In this document: positions 53,617-64,000 of the stretch, in pieces
How the letters are laid out: every line of letters begins with the position of its first letter
How positions within the stretch are numbered: position 1 is the first letter of the stretch
Source of the DNA: Astragalus membranaceus
Taxonomy: Eukaryota > Streptophyta > Magnoliopsida > Fabales > Fabaceae
DNA length: 64,000 nt
NCBI GenBank assembly: GCA_039519185.1
Contig: CM076850.1
Coordinates: forward strand, 161,926,462 to 161,990,461
Reading direction: 5' to 3'
Made by a program: the position numbers and the translations under genes
Notes under the pieces: generated by a model
Told to the model about the DNA's origin: nothing
What the model saw: only the letters and a program-made list of their open reading frames with translations
Databases searched by the model: none

Positions 53617-54658
53617 TAGAGCTGTCAATTTGGCCCACGTGGGCCAGCCCACCCTAGGCCCACATGGCCCAAAAAGCCCATGGGCCAAAAGCCCACCATC
53701 CTAAGGCCCCACATAGGCCTCAAGCCCATAAGGCCCATGTGGGCCCCGCCCATAGGCCCTGAATATTTATTTTGCAAAAAATTACCCACTCAACTTTGAT
53801 GGCCTAGTTTAGCCCATGGGCACTGAATATTTATTTTGCAAATAATGACCCACTCTTGGGGGTGGCGGTGGTGGTGAGAGGGAGAAGGAGGTGGTGGTGA
53901 GTGAGGGAGAAGAGGAAGGGGGTGAAAGAATGAAAGTGGATGTGTAAATAGTGGAAAAATAGGTGGTGGTTGGTGAGAGGAAAAAGGAGGTGGTGGTTGT
54001 TGTGTGATGATGGTGAGATGGAAAAGGAGGTGGTGGTGGTGGTGAGAGAGAAAAGAAGGTGGTGGTGAGTCGAAGATGGTGGTGGTGGTTGTGGTGAAAG
54101 GGAAAAGGAGGTTGCGGTGAGAGTGAAAGAGAAGAGGAAGAGGGTGAAAGAATGAAAGTAGATGTGTAAATAGTGGGAAAATAGGTGGTGGTGGTGGTGA
54201 GAGTAGAAGGGAGGTTGTGGTGGTGGTGGTGGGAGTGAGAGAGAAGAGGAAGTGGGTGAAAGAATGAAAGTAGAGGTATAAATAGTGTGAAAAGAGGTGG
54301 GGTGGTGGTGGCGAGAGGGATAAGGAGGTGGTGGTGGTGGGAGGGAAAATGAGGTGGTGGTGGTGAGTGGGAGATGGTGGTGGTGGTTGTGGTGAGAGGG
54401 AGAAGAATGTGGTGGTAAGAGGGAGGGAGAAGAGGAATGGGGGTGAAAGAATGAAAGTAGAGGTGTAAATAGTGGGAAAAAAATGAGAATAAAATTTGGG
54501 GGCCAGCCCACAAAGCCCTGGCCCCAACCCACTAAAAAATTTAAAAGTGTGGGCTGGGGCTAAAAAAAGCCCCATTAATAGGGGGCTTCAATTTTATGGG
54601 GCTTGATTGGGGGCCAATGGGCCTGGGCTTGGGGGCTTGGGCCAAATTGACACCTCTA
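53617..54658. mobile_element. hAT-type non-autonomous transposon with G-rich minisatellite
   Basis: The ends are inverted repeats, TAGAGCTGTCAATTTGGCCC at the left and its near complement ending ATTGACACCTCTA at the right. They are flanked by a perfect 8-bp target duplication ATCATCAA (53609-53616, 54659-54666), the hallmark of hAT elements. There is no transposase. The interior is a run of GGTGGTGGTGAG microsatellite alternating with four copies of a phrase including GAAAGAATGAAAGTAGA-GTGTAAATAGTG. Because stops are rare in the repeat, long frames are open in all three minus registers (53790-54575). They are low complexity and probably not genes. Confidence 0.88.
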
Positions 54659-54666
54659 ATCATCAA

Positions 54667-55188
54667 ACCCGACTCCACCTCTTCTTACATAATACCAATC
54701 GGCAAAGTCTTCACATCGAGAGTGTGACTTAAATTTAATTTTCATTCTTTCCAACTAGATCAACCTTTGTTAGATTTTTATTTAATATTTTAACTATAGT
54801 ATTTTAATAATATCACCGATGTGTGCCCACATGCATGTCTAGTCTAATCATAGAGCTTGGATGAAAGCCACACATAACAAAGCTCAAAAGACCAAAAACA
54901 AAAACTCAAAGAAAAATACTTTAATGTGTTTAATCTAATCATTAAAACAAAAACACATTAAAAGTGGCTATGTAAATAATAATTTCTAGGATAACCAAAC
55001 CCTAGTGTTCCCTATGCTTTGCTTTTTTTTTTTTAATAATTGTAAGGACTTGTAATTTGAGCCATTTTGGCTTTAGTAGGAGGTTACGGCCTTGTATAGG
55101 AAGGAATGGCCTTGGGCCTTGTTTTGTGTTTTGAATTGGACTTTAGTTTGTGGGCTTAGGATCCAATAGGCCAACAATTTAAATGGAA
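54667..55188. other. Interval without recognised features
   Basis: This is AT-rich non-coding sequence with scattered GGCCTTGG phrases at 55089-55130. I see no gene, terminus or repeat that can be supported. Confidence 0.4.
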
Positions 55189-56117
55189 TTTTTTGTACCC
55201 CCATCACATTCTATATACCTCCACATAATTTCTAAAACCCAAAAATACCCCTATCCAACTAAAATTCGCTCGGATTTACCCCCATTTAAGGTAAATCCGA
55301 TTTGTTATTTTTTCAAATCGGATTTATCTACCCAATAGGTAAATCCGACTTTAAAAATAACAAAGCGGATTTACCTCAGATCGGAGTACATCCGCTTTGT
55401 TATTTTTAAAATCGGATTTACCTAGTGGGTAGATAAATCCGATTTCCCTAAAAAAAGAAAATCGGATTTACCCCACCTAAGGTAAATCCGATTTTGTTAT
55501 TAAAAATAATTGTTTTTAATTTAAATTTTTAAAAAAGGTTATAAAAATGCTACTAAAAATCCGTTAATGAGTCAAAACTAATCCAAAAATTATAAAAACA
55601 CCACTAAAATTCTAATAAAACCAAAATAAGGTTATACAAATTTTTTTTAGATTTTTTGGAAATTATGAAAAATTAAAAAAATTCCATCATTACAATTTGA
55701 GTAGGTTGTCCGAAAACCGATTTTTTAGCCTAAATTATTCGCTCGACGTACAACATCGTCACGTGTTAACGAACTACACACTAAGCAGAACCAAAAGACG
55801 GTCGAAATTCGTATCTAATTTTTTAACTGATTTATTTATTTATTAATTAGGTTAAAAAGCGGATTTACCCCCACATAAGGTAAATCCGCTTTGTTATTTT
55901 TAAAAGCGGATATACCCCCACTTTAAATAAATCCGCTTTTAAGTTTTTAAAATTTTCAGTGGAAATCGGATTTACCTCACAGATACATAAATCTGATTTC
56001 CAAAAAAAAATTGAAATCAGGATATGTTCGGGTTTTTTAAATTTTGTGAAGGGCAATTACGTCTTTTCGCAGGGTCCGTGGGGGTATAATTGAATGTGAT
56101 GGGGGTGTACAAAAAAA
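55189..56117. mobile_element. Unclassified element of AAATCCG palindromic words
   Basis: The ends are inverted repeats, TTTTTTGTACCCCCATCAC at the left and GTGATGGGGGTGTACAAAAA at the right. The interior carries at least a dozen copies of CGGATTTACC / GGTAAATCCG, many paired head to head around a TTTGTTATTTTT spacer (55270-55500, 55857-56010). No transposase or RNA gene was seen, and no target duplication is evident. It could be a MITE or a CACTA/Mutator derivative. Confidence 0.6.
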
Positions 56118-56693
56118 GGCCCAATATAAATTCTCTAAGTCCAAATTTAATTGTGAGACTTTGATGAATGTAAAATCATTTAATTTCTACATTTGCAAAA
56201 GCTAGAGCCGTGAGAGCCAAAGAGAGGCGTGACGCGTTGGAGCCTGAGAGCATTGTTGAAGTGAGTTCATCATGTTCTCTTTTGTTCTTGGAAGGGAATT
56301 GGCGGACATCATTCTCCATTTCATCTCTATTCTTTCCACATTTGGTTCTTTCTTCACTTTTGTGTTCTTCAAATAACTCTCATGACCTAATCTTGAAATT
56401 GTGTTTATGTTCATCATCATGACTTAGAGATTCATATAAATTTAAAATTTTCTTGATCCAAAATTTAGTGATGCATGTGTGGATCACATTAATCACCATT
56501 CATTTATATGAGATAAAAGTATTAAGGGTAATAGTCTCTTTTTCGTTCAAGATAAAATTAACCAAAGAGTCCAAATAAACTCTAAGATTAACTCATTGAC
56601 TTGCCTTTGTTGTTTGTCTTCTTCAAAGGTGTCCCTCTTTAAAGTGAATGCACTATTGATATCATTGATAAATTGAAAGACTTTTTCTTAGTG

Positions 56694-56738
<45 letters not shown>

Positions 56739-56739
56739 A
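56118..56739. other. Interval with (TA)n microsatellite
   Basis: This is non-coding. A TA run occupies about 56695-56736. Short open frames near 56202-56422 in both strands show no family resemblance. Confidence 0.45.
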
Positions 56740-57110
56740 AAATTACATTCACTAAAAAAAATATATTGCAAATTGTAAGGTATAACAGAAATCTTAACTG
56801 GCAAAAACTAATTCATTTGATTGCTTATTGTGTATTTATTACAATCACAGTTAGTGTAACTACCACTAACTGACTTACTAACATTGGACCCCACATATAC
56901 AATCAAGGGCCCAAAAGGGCTTACAACAACAGACTTAATTACTTAGAGAACAGACACCTAGACAGCTTCTTAATATGGTGTGGCTTTCACTTTTCAAGGG
57001 CTTAATTAGTATATCAGCTAACTGGTTCTGTGAGGGACACAATTTTAGCTCAATTATACCTTTCTTGCACAAGTCTCTTAAGAATCTTAAGAAGTGAAAT
57101 CTAATTAACA
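56740..57110 (-). pseudogene. Degenerate copia RNase H end and LTR fragment
   Basis: On the minus strand KHIDVN followed by a stop, then in another register CKKGIIELKLCPSQNQLADI and LIKPLK, match the C-terminal RNase H region of a Ty1/copia Pol. Stops and frameshifts show it is old. The AT-rich sequence at lower coordinates (56740-56940) may be the start of its LTR. Confidence 0.6.
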
Positions 57111-57329
57111 TCTATATGCTTACTCCATCACCTTCCTTTACCTATCTCCGTTTCGTATGGGTGTTTGTTTTTCCCTTAATTATTTGTTTTTTATAATCGA
57201 AAAAAAGTGGGTGAGAATCTCTGTGATATGATGGGTACACTGTAGAGATTTGGAACGTGTATGGATAAGTTTTTAAAATGCTCTCCTACAATGATATGTA
57301 TTTTCTTTAGGTCAATGAATTCAAGCTTG

Positions 57330-57595
57330 AAAGTCTAAAAACACACTCCAGGAGGTCCCACTGTACACCACCAAAGTGCTATTTACAAATATCACGTAGC
57401 GATTTCTTACGTGAATATTTTTTTATTGTGCGTAGTTTCCATCGGTTTTGTCGGTGACTATTCTATACTGAGATACTTAGCTGACCACGAGTTTTCGGTT
57501 TTGTCGGTCCGTGTGATTCTCCCCTCTAAACAGAATTTTTGCCACACCTAAAATTCGAACCCGAGACCTTGGGGGTGAGATCCAACTCTAATTTT
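57330..57595 (-). repeat. Possible tRNA-derived SINE
   Basis: The minus strand contains CAAGGTCTCGGGTTCGAATT (about 57550-57572), which fits an RNA polymerase III B box (GGTTCGA). A weaker A-box-like stretch lies about 25 bases upstream. The body continues to lower coordinates without coding. The 3' end and target duplication were not identified. Confidence 0.35.
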
Positions 57596-58089
57596 TTGCA
57601 TGAATATAAACTGGTTGAAAACTCAAAAGAGTATTTTTTTATTTTTTAAATAATACTGTTGATCATTTTAAAATTATTTAATATTAGTTGGATTTTCACA
57701 TAACTTACCTACTCACTACTAGAAAAGTTGTATTTAATGAGAGATTTTTGAGATGGATATGTATCACTCACTAATAGTGAGGGATTTAGCTACGAAAATA
57801 AGCAATCAACCTCGATTTACGTTTGTGACGAATTTAGAGACGGAAAATATCTCTCTAAATATTTCGTCTCTAAATTCGTCACAAAATATCAAAAAGCCGT
57901 TTAGAGACAGATTTAGAGATGGAAAGACACCCCTCGCTAATAGCGAGGAAGCAATAATCCGTCACTAAACGTTTAAAAGACGTTTAGAGAGGGATTTTTA
58001 GAAGAAAATGAATCCCTCACTGATAGCGAGGAAAGGAATCCCTCACTAATAGCGAGAAATTCCTGATCGGTCGCTGACCAAAAATTTGC

Positions 58090-58560
58090 CTTCCCAAGAA
58101 GCGCCTCTTGTTTTCGCTTCCCTCCCATTAACCCCTTTGTTTTCACTTCCCTCCCATTAACCCCTCAATATCAGTCCCACGCTCAATTTTCTCTCTCCTC
58201 ATTTTCAAACAAATTTTTTTTTTCTCTTTCCTCGCGTTCTTTCTCCCTCTCGTTCCTCTTCTCTGTTCCTTCAACAATCAAAGCTCTCAACTCTCAAGCT
58301 CTCCTCCTCCTTCCCCTCCGGCCGCCTCTTCCCTCCGCCGCAAGCTCCCTTCCATCGCACCAGCAGCTTTCGTTCGTGACGCCAGCCGCTTCGCGAAATC
58401 GGTTTCTTCCTTCCGTTCGAACTTCGCCGCCGTTCGTTCGCCGTGGGCGCCCTTTCCCTCCGCCTGTTCGCCGTGGCGCCTCTTCCCTCCGTCTAGTTCG
58501 CCGCCTCTGCCATTGCCGGTAGCTTTAAGGTCGGAAATTGATTATCACTCAAAGCCCTAA
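58090..58560 (+). promoter_or_regulatory. Leader or first exon of the captured gene in CACTA-3
   Basis: This pyrimidine- and GC-rich block (CCTCTTCCCTCCGCCGC and similar) contrasts with its AT-rich surroundings. A GT-rich intron-like region follows. It resembles a plant 5' UTR and first intron. No start codon with a credible protein follows directly. Confidence 0.4.
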
Positions 58561-59188
58561 ATCCCTATTTCATATTCTGTTGATTTTGAATCTGTTGATC
58601 TTTAATCTCTTATGGTTTTCCCCCAAATTTCCCAATGTTGAATCTGTTGACGTTGATGCTGTGATTTTCCCCAATTTTTCCAATTTTGATTTTACCTAAA
58701 TGTTGAATCTATTGAATCCCTTGATGTTGATGTTGTGATGTTCCCAATTCTGATTTTCCCTAATTTTCTCTAGTTTCCTGAATCTATTGATTTTCCCAAA
58801 AGGTTGATTTCTCATATTATTTTAACTGTTATTGATTTTCGACTTTCCAATACTTCGAATCTGAAGTCTTTAAACCGTATATCATTGCTTCTTGTTTGTG
58901 TATGCAGCCAAGTATTTGCTAGTGGAAAGGAAAGGATCCATTGATGTTATTGTTCATAAAGATTCAAGTGATTCTGTTGTTTGCAATATGATTCTGTTGG
59001 GCTAGAGGATCTGTTGTTTGCAATATGATTCTGTTTGTGTCTGTGAGCTGCATGGGTCACTATTTGAAGCATGGGTGTCTGTTATACGCACATAAAAACA
59101 ATCACGCACAGTAGCAAAAATTCATTTGACTGGGAATCCTTCTCTTTCTCTTGGATCCGAAGGGAAATCATCTAATTAGTGGTAAAAG

Positions 59189-60478
59189 ATGAGGCCTCTA
59201 GTGAGTGTCGACTCACTATTCATATTTATACGTATATATAATGTTTGTTCACCGTATTTTCCCCATCCTAGACGGTTTTCTTACAAAGAGTTAGAGGAAG
59301 CTACTGACATGTTTTCAGATGTGAATTTTTTGGCTGAAGGTGGATTTGGTGTGGTTCACAAAGGAATACTCAAAGATGGCCAGGTTGTTGCGGTGAAACA
59401 GTTAAAATTTAGTGGCTCTCAGGAAGATCTTGATTTCTGCAGGGAAGTTGGGGTTTTGAGCTGTGCACAACACAGAAATGTTGTGTTGTTGATAGGATTT
59501 TGTACAGAGGGAAATTTGAGAATACTAGTCTATGAGTACATATGCAACGGTTCCTTGGACCTCTGCTTGCATGGTATTCACTAACTTTCTACATTTCTAT
59601 TATATATTTTAGCTTATCACTTCCAGTTTTTTTAGGCCTTTAATGTTCTTTTTAACATTCCAGTGAGAATTCACATCAAAGTCTATTATTTGTTGTATGT
59701 TTAACAGGAAATGAGAATATACCATTGGATTGGAGTTCACGATTAAAGATAGCAATTGGAGTTGCACGAGGCTTACGCTATCTCCATGAAGATTGTAGAG
59801 TTGGTTGTATAGTGCACAGAGACATTCGGCCCAAAAATATCCTCTTAACCCATGACTTTGAACCTGTGGTAACTTACTGAGCCATTAGCAAAAAATTGAC
59901 TTTCAACATTTATTTACAGTCGAAATAGTTTTGACTTTAAAGAGAATAATGTAAAACAAATATCAAATACAATGAATTACTGTTAAAACTTATTATTTAC
60001 CATTCATTTAGGTGGCTGATTTTGGGTTTGCTAGATGGCAATCTGAATGGAATATAAATATTGAAGATCGTGTTATAGGAACTTCAGGGTATTTTTCTTT
60101 ATTCATGCTTGCTTTTCAGTAAAAATAAGGAAGCGCATAGTTTGGATTCTAATCAAGCTTACCTTGCATGAAACTAGGTACCTTGCACCGGAGTATCTGG
60201 ATGCAGGAAATCTTACTTATAAAGTTGATGTATATGCATTTGGAATTGTTTTATTAGAGTTAATAACCTGTCGAAATATTAGTGAGGTGGAACAGTTCAA
60301 TGGACACAGACATCTTTCTGAATGGTTTCACTTTCACCCTCTACACATGTTGGAGCCAAATCATATCTTACAAAACATTGTATCTCTCAACCCATGCATG
60401 GATTCTGAGGCGTCACTGGAATTTAACCTTCAATTGTGCCTTCGTCCGGATCCTGATGCCAGACCCCCAATATCAAAG
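59189..60478 (+). pseudogene. Captured receptor-like kinase gene fragment (four exons)
   Basis: Exons are ~59270-59573, 59708-59868, 60012-60088 and 60178-60478, all with GT..AG introns that keep the frame. The joined reading has RFSYKELEEATDMFSDVNFL, the glycine loop AEGGFGVVHKG, VAVKQLKFSGSQEDLDFCRE with the ATP lysine, catalytic loop HRDIRPKN, DFGFAR, the activation-segment end GTSGYLAPEYLDAGNLTYKV and DVYAFGIVLLEL. The catalytic loop has Arg where RD kinases have Lys (HRDLK), as in the plant group annotated as inactive SELMODRAFT_444075-like receptor kinases, its likely source. Near the end the helix before CLRPDPDARPPISK is shortened by several residues. The N-terminal and last C-terminal exons are missing, so activity is doubtful. 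Confidence 0.9.
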
Positions 60479-61680
60479 GTCTGATTTACTTGGATTCTTT
60501 TATGTATGTTGGTTGCGTTATGATCAAGGTCCACGTAGTACTTGAAAAATTGTTCCAAACTTTGAAGACGACCCTAGAAGCATGAGCTCACAGGCCTCCT
60601 CATTGTGGCGTTTGGTTGTAGATCTCATGAATGATCTAGGTAGATTATTTCAACTTCTACTTTTTATAAATTATAATAGAAATTTGGACAACCACATTTT
60701 CTTTATCCAGGTTTGGGATTTCTTCTCATTTTTCAGATTTGCTGAAGATTTCTTCTTGTAAAGGTTAGTGAATTCCCGTGTTTGTGAATTTATTCGGTGG
60801 TGGTGTTGTCAATGGAAGGAATAGATTTTCATTTTTTGTTATTATGTTTACAGTGACGGTTGTGGAGAGTGGAAGACGAGCTCTTCAGTATTTGGGGTTA
60901 GAAGGAGAGAACAACTCTATTGGAATCTATGTAAGAAAATTCTACTTTTGGTTCTTAACCGTGTTTTTGGATGATAGTTATATGAAATTGGTTGTGCTTA
61001 TGTTGTTTGATGTGATATGGTTATAGGGTCAGGGTGTGAAGGTTTGATGTGATAATGAAAATATACTTAGGATTGTCATTCAAAAATTTATTACTTAGAC
61101 TATCAATTTGTTCTAAGTTCGTAAGTTTGAGCTATTAATTTATTCCCAGGCAGTTTTGTGTTGACAGGTTTGGTTGAGGCAACTGGAGCTGGTGCGTTCC
61201 ATTAGAGGTACCTTAGCAGTGTTGTTTTTGTGAAAACATAGGCACACAAATGACTTCTTCTAACTTTATATCTTTGTGAAGCATGGATGGATAAAAGCTT
61301 TTGGAATCTTCTAGTCTTTCTGATATAATAATGTTACCACTTTCAGTATTTCAAAACAATACCTTAGCATGTGTTCCATCAAGCTTACCTGTGTATCCAC
61401 CTAGCAAGAAGATTGATGCAAAACAAGAGGAGGAATCTAAAAGGTGAACATCATCTTCACTGTGGATTTTATACTGTTTTATTGGCTAAGAAAGGTTTAG
61501 ATTGTCTTAGTCCAACCAGTGTTTGTAGCAATAGATTATCTATCTCTTTTCATGAGATCATATATGATGATGAACTTTCAGGAAAAAGATCAGTGGACAA
61601 GTCTCAAGGATATAAGCAGCTTATTGTTGAGATTGACTCTGCTGAAATCGTGACAAATCTGTAGAAAGGAGTGCTGGGCA
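60479..61680 (+). other. Downstream exon-like pieces of unknown genes in CACTA-3
   Basis: Several short coding-like stretches follow the kinase: about 60852-60930 reads TVVESGRRALQYLGLEGENN, and about 61372-61446 can be read PSSLPVYPPSKKIDAKQEEE. A frame at 61371-61664 overlaps the latter in another register. I do not recognise the donors. The remainder to 62100 is AT-rich and non-coding. Confidence 0.3.
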
Positions 61681-62487
61681 GTGGTAAGAGCTGGAATATG
61701 ATGAGAAGAATCACTAAGGAAATCAAATCAAGCAATTGGAATGTCCAATTTCAGCATTGTTTCAAAGAAGCCAATAGGAGTGTTCACTGTTTTGCTTACT
61801 TTTAGTTTACTGCTTGTAGAGGAATGTTGGCTATATAAATGCTACTACTTGTAGTTTACAGCTTGTAATTGTTATTTTTATTAAGTACTTGTGGCATACC
61901 ATTAAGCAAATAATAATTCAATTTCAAAGATGAGAAACATATACTTTCTTTGTGTTATTTAAGATATATGTGTGCTATTAAAAAAAATCTAATTTTTATT
62001 CTAAGATTTAGTAGAATGTTTTATTTTAAAGAGTGTATAAAATCTATAACAAATATGCTCTTATATTAAATTCTAATGAGTCCCTAATTAAAAATGAATA
62101 TTAGATGGATAAAATCCCTCGCTAATAGAGAGGGATTTAGTCTCCCTCGCTAATAGAGAGGGATTTAGTCTCCCTCTCTATTAGCGACGGATTTAATCCC
62201 TCTCTATTAGCGATGGATTTAGTCTTCCTCACAAATAGCGACGGAAATACACTTTTCATCATCAATTTCGAACTATTTGTTAGTGACGGATTTCATATGT
62301 TTGTGAGGGAATTTTCCATCGCTATTAACGACGGATTTCAAAATCCCTCACTAAAAATTTAGTGACGCCAAAATTAGTTACGAATTTGGGTTCGTCACAA
62401 ATTCCGTCGCTAAAATCGTTAGTGATGGATTTTTGATGGTTTTGTGACGGATTTGTTTCCTCTCTAATTTTGATTTTTCTAGTAGTG

Positions 62488-63188
62488 ACTCTACATGTAA
62501 GGTATTTCCAATTATATAAAAGAAATAAGTGTGCAAAATAAAAAATGCATATGGTTCTAAAAAACCCATCGTTCTTTGTCAAAAAAAAAACCGTCGTTAT
62601 TCATTTGCTTAATTGCTTTGATGAAAGCACTAACCGCATTAAAGAGTTTCAAAGTCATACAATAAAAAAAGAGTTTCAAAACCCACAAAAGATGGCCACT
62701 CAGATTTCTATCAATATTGTCTCAGCTCAACGGGCTAGTCTGATGGCCTAGTATTTTAGATTGGGTTGGGCTCATTAAATAGCAGCTCGAAATGTTTTTG
62801 CCCGGCCCAATTGGCTCATGGGCGACGCTTTTTATGCTTTTTGAACACTTTTTGTTTTATTTGTTAAAAGTTAGACCGAGTCAGGGCTCCAGCTTTCTAA
62901 CCGCACAGTTCACGAACCTAGTACTTTTGGCTAGGTTGGATTACAAAAAACACAATCCAGTAGACAACTAGGCTAGTCCAGTCTAACTCGCTTTTACATT
63001 TTGCCCAAAGAGCCAATAGGTCGAGAAATCCAGTTTAACAATTATAGAAATTAGTTATCGATTAAGTCGGTGAATACTTCACAGTTTGCACCGAGAACGT
63101 GGTTACCAAAAATATAAAATAAAATGACTTTTTTTTTATCCCGGCTTACTCCAAACGATCTTGAGATTATTGGGGATGTAGTTTTCAT
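62488..63188. other. Interval without recognised features
   Basis: This is non-coding sequence with a GC-richer part at 62740-63010. A 68-codon frame at 62545-62751 shows no family resemblance. Nothing further can be supported. Confidence 0.4.
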
Positions 63189-63540
63189 CTTTGGGTTTTA
63201 AATTTCGTACCCCCCTTTTCTACCCTATACCCCCATAATTGCCTAAATCCCCAAAATACCCCTCAAAAAATTAAAAAAAATTTGATTTTTTTAAAAATTT
63301 TCCGGAATTACCTCAAAAGAGGATAATTCCGGAAGCCAATTTATTTGAGTTTTCTGGAATCATCTCAAAAGAGGTATTTCCGGAAGCAAAATTGGCTTCC
63401 GGAATTATCCTCTTTGGAGGTAATTCCGGAAAATGGGGTATAAAAGATTTCCGGAATTATGCCAAAACACATAATTCCGGAAGTCAAAAAATTGGCTTCC
63501 GGAATTATGTGTTTTGGCATAATTCCGGAAGTATCATGTT
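63189..63540. repeat. Unclassified repeat of TTCCGGAATTA palindromic words
   Basis: After a C-rich start (TACCCCCCTTTTCTACCC) the segment holds about ten copies of TTCCGGAAT or its complement. Several form long hairpins, for example GGAATTATGCCAAAACACAT paired with the ATGTGTTTTGGCATAATTCC side (63452-63530). The architecture parallels the element at 55189-56117 with a different word. The right terminus is not defined. Confidence 0.6.
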
Positions 63541-63559
63541 CACTACATTATTTACATGA

Positions 63560-64000
63560 TTTTAACCAATCTATAACTGAAATCGACACTTATTTACAAG
63601 ATTTTAACCAATCTATGGATCACTTATTTTATAGTGTTTTAACCAATCTATAACTGAAATCGACACTTATTCACATGGTTTTAACCAATCTATGGATCAC
63701 TTATTTTATAGTGTTTTAACCAATCTATAACTGAAATCGACACTTATTCACAATGTTTTAACCAATCTATGGATCACTTATTTTATAGTGTTTTAACCAA
63801 TCTATAACTGAAATCGACACTTATTCACATGGTTTTAACCAATCTAAGGATCACTTATTTTATAGTGTTTTAACCAATCTATAACTGAAATTGACACTTA
63901 TTCACATGGTTTTAACCAATCTATGGATCACTTATTTTATAGTGTTTTAACCAATCTATAACTGAACCAATCTATGGATTAGTAGTTTTAGACCTTGTTT
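63560..64000. repeat. 77-bp tandem (satellite-like) array
   Basis: The word TATAACTGAAATCGACACTT and variants recur at 63572, 63649, 63726, 63803, 63880 and 63957, an exact 77-bp period. Each unit contains two copies of TTTTAACCAATCTAT. The array reaches the window edge and may continue. Confidence 0.93.

Larger units (their letters stand above)
57714..62487. mobile_element. CACTA-3, CACTA transposon carrying a receptor-like kinase gene
   Basis: The ends are CACTACTAGAAAA and the inverse TTTTCTAGTAGTG, with a perfect 3-bp target duplication ACT (57711-57713, 62488-62490). Both ends have subterminal words of the type CCCTCGCTAATAGCGAGG and GAGGGATTTAG (57735-58060, 62105-62450). No transposase was found. 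The interior contains a CT/GC-rich leader (58090-58530), four recognisable kinase exons with introns (59189-60478) and further unidentified exon-like pieces (60840-61680), all on the plus strand. Confidence 0.88.

Noticed and set aside
53790..54575. Three overlapping minus-strand frames of 230-260 codons rich in Thr, His, Ser and Pro
   Set aside because: They are translations of a GGT-rich minisatellite inside a hAT element. All three registers are open, which argues against any one being a gene.
57550..57575. A possible intact tRNA gene suggested by the GGTTCGA box
   Set aside because: No cloverleaf can be drawn; at best it is a SINE-derived relic.

Overview
The window looks like transposon-rich DNA from a flowering plant, probably a eudicot. 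The evidence is the set of plant-type LTR retrotransposons (Athila, Tat/Ogre, Reina and Tekay lineages plus copia relics), CACTA and hAT DNA transposons, Helitron-like ends, and fragments of plant nuclear genes (phospholipase D, midasin, ABCB transporter, Ran, DNA polymerase delta, receptor-like kinase) with plant-style introns. The Ogre element with its extra ORF1 hints at a legume-like genome, but the species cannot be named. I found no intact ordinary host gene; almost everything is transposon, nested several levels deep.

Layout. 1-2146: 5' end of a minus-strand Athila-type element (gag start, tRNA-Asp-type primer site, LTR). 2147-9320: 3' half of a plus-strand Tat-lineage element (integrase end, 3' UTR, partial 3' LTR), split by a 4.2-kb CACTA transposon (3610-7830) that carries same-strand pieces of at least five host genes. 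9321-25443: a 16-kb minus-strand Ogre-like element with two 2.6-2.75-kb LTRs, ORF1, gag, protease with G-patch, RT/RNase H/integrase, and a 3' array of 40-bp units ordered in 200-bp blocks that has replaced the integrase C-terminus. 25444-29714: 3' part of a non-autonomous Athila-type element. 29715-31641, 41620-44186 and 49435 onward: one broken plus-strand Reina-type element, interrupted twice. The first interruption (31642-41619) is a young Tekay-type element whose distal half has been replaced by a second copy of the target sequence. The second (44187-49429) is a minus-strand solo LTR of a related family, itself hit by a CACTA element (45326-47721). 49435-53011: AT-rich repeats, a 1.1-kb tandem duplication and two Helitron-like 3' ends. 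53617-54658: a hAT-type element with perfect 8-bp target duplication. 55189-56117: an element built of palindromic words. 56740-57600: copia and SINE-like relics. 57714-62487: a third CACTA transposon that has captured a receptor-like kinase gene with its introns. 63189-64000: another palindromic-word repeat and a 77-bp satellite-like array.

How it fits together. No operon or pathway is encoded here; the order of events is readable from nesting and target duplications. The Reina element is older than the Tekay and solo-LTR insertions in it (target duplications CAGTG and CAAGT), and the solo LTR is older than the CACTA in it (ACA). The most unusual items are the multi-gene-capturing CACTA elements, the tandem array invading the Ogre integrase, the rearranged Tekay insertion, and short palindromic words repeated through Athila elements and two unclassified repeats. 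All assignments come from reading the sequence and family knowledge; no database search was run.
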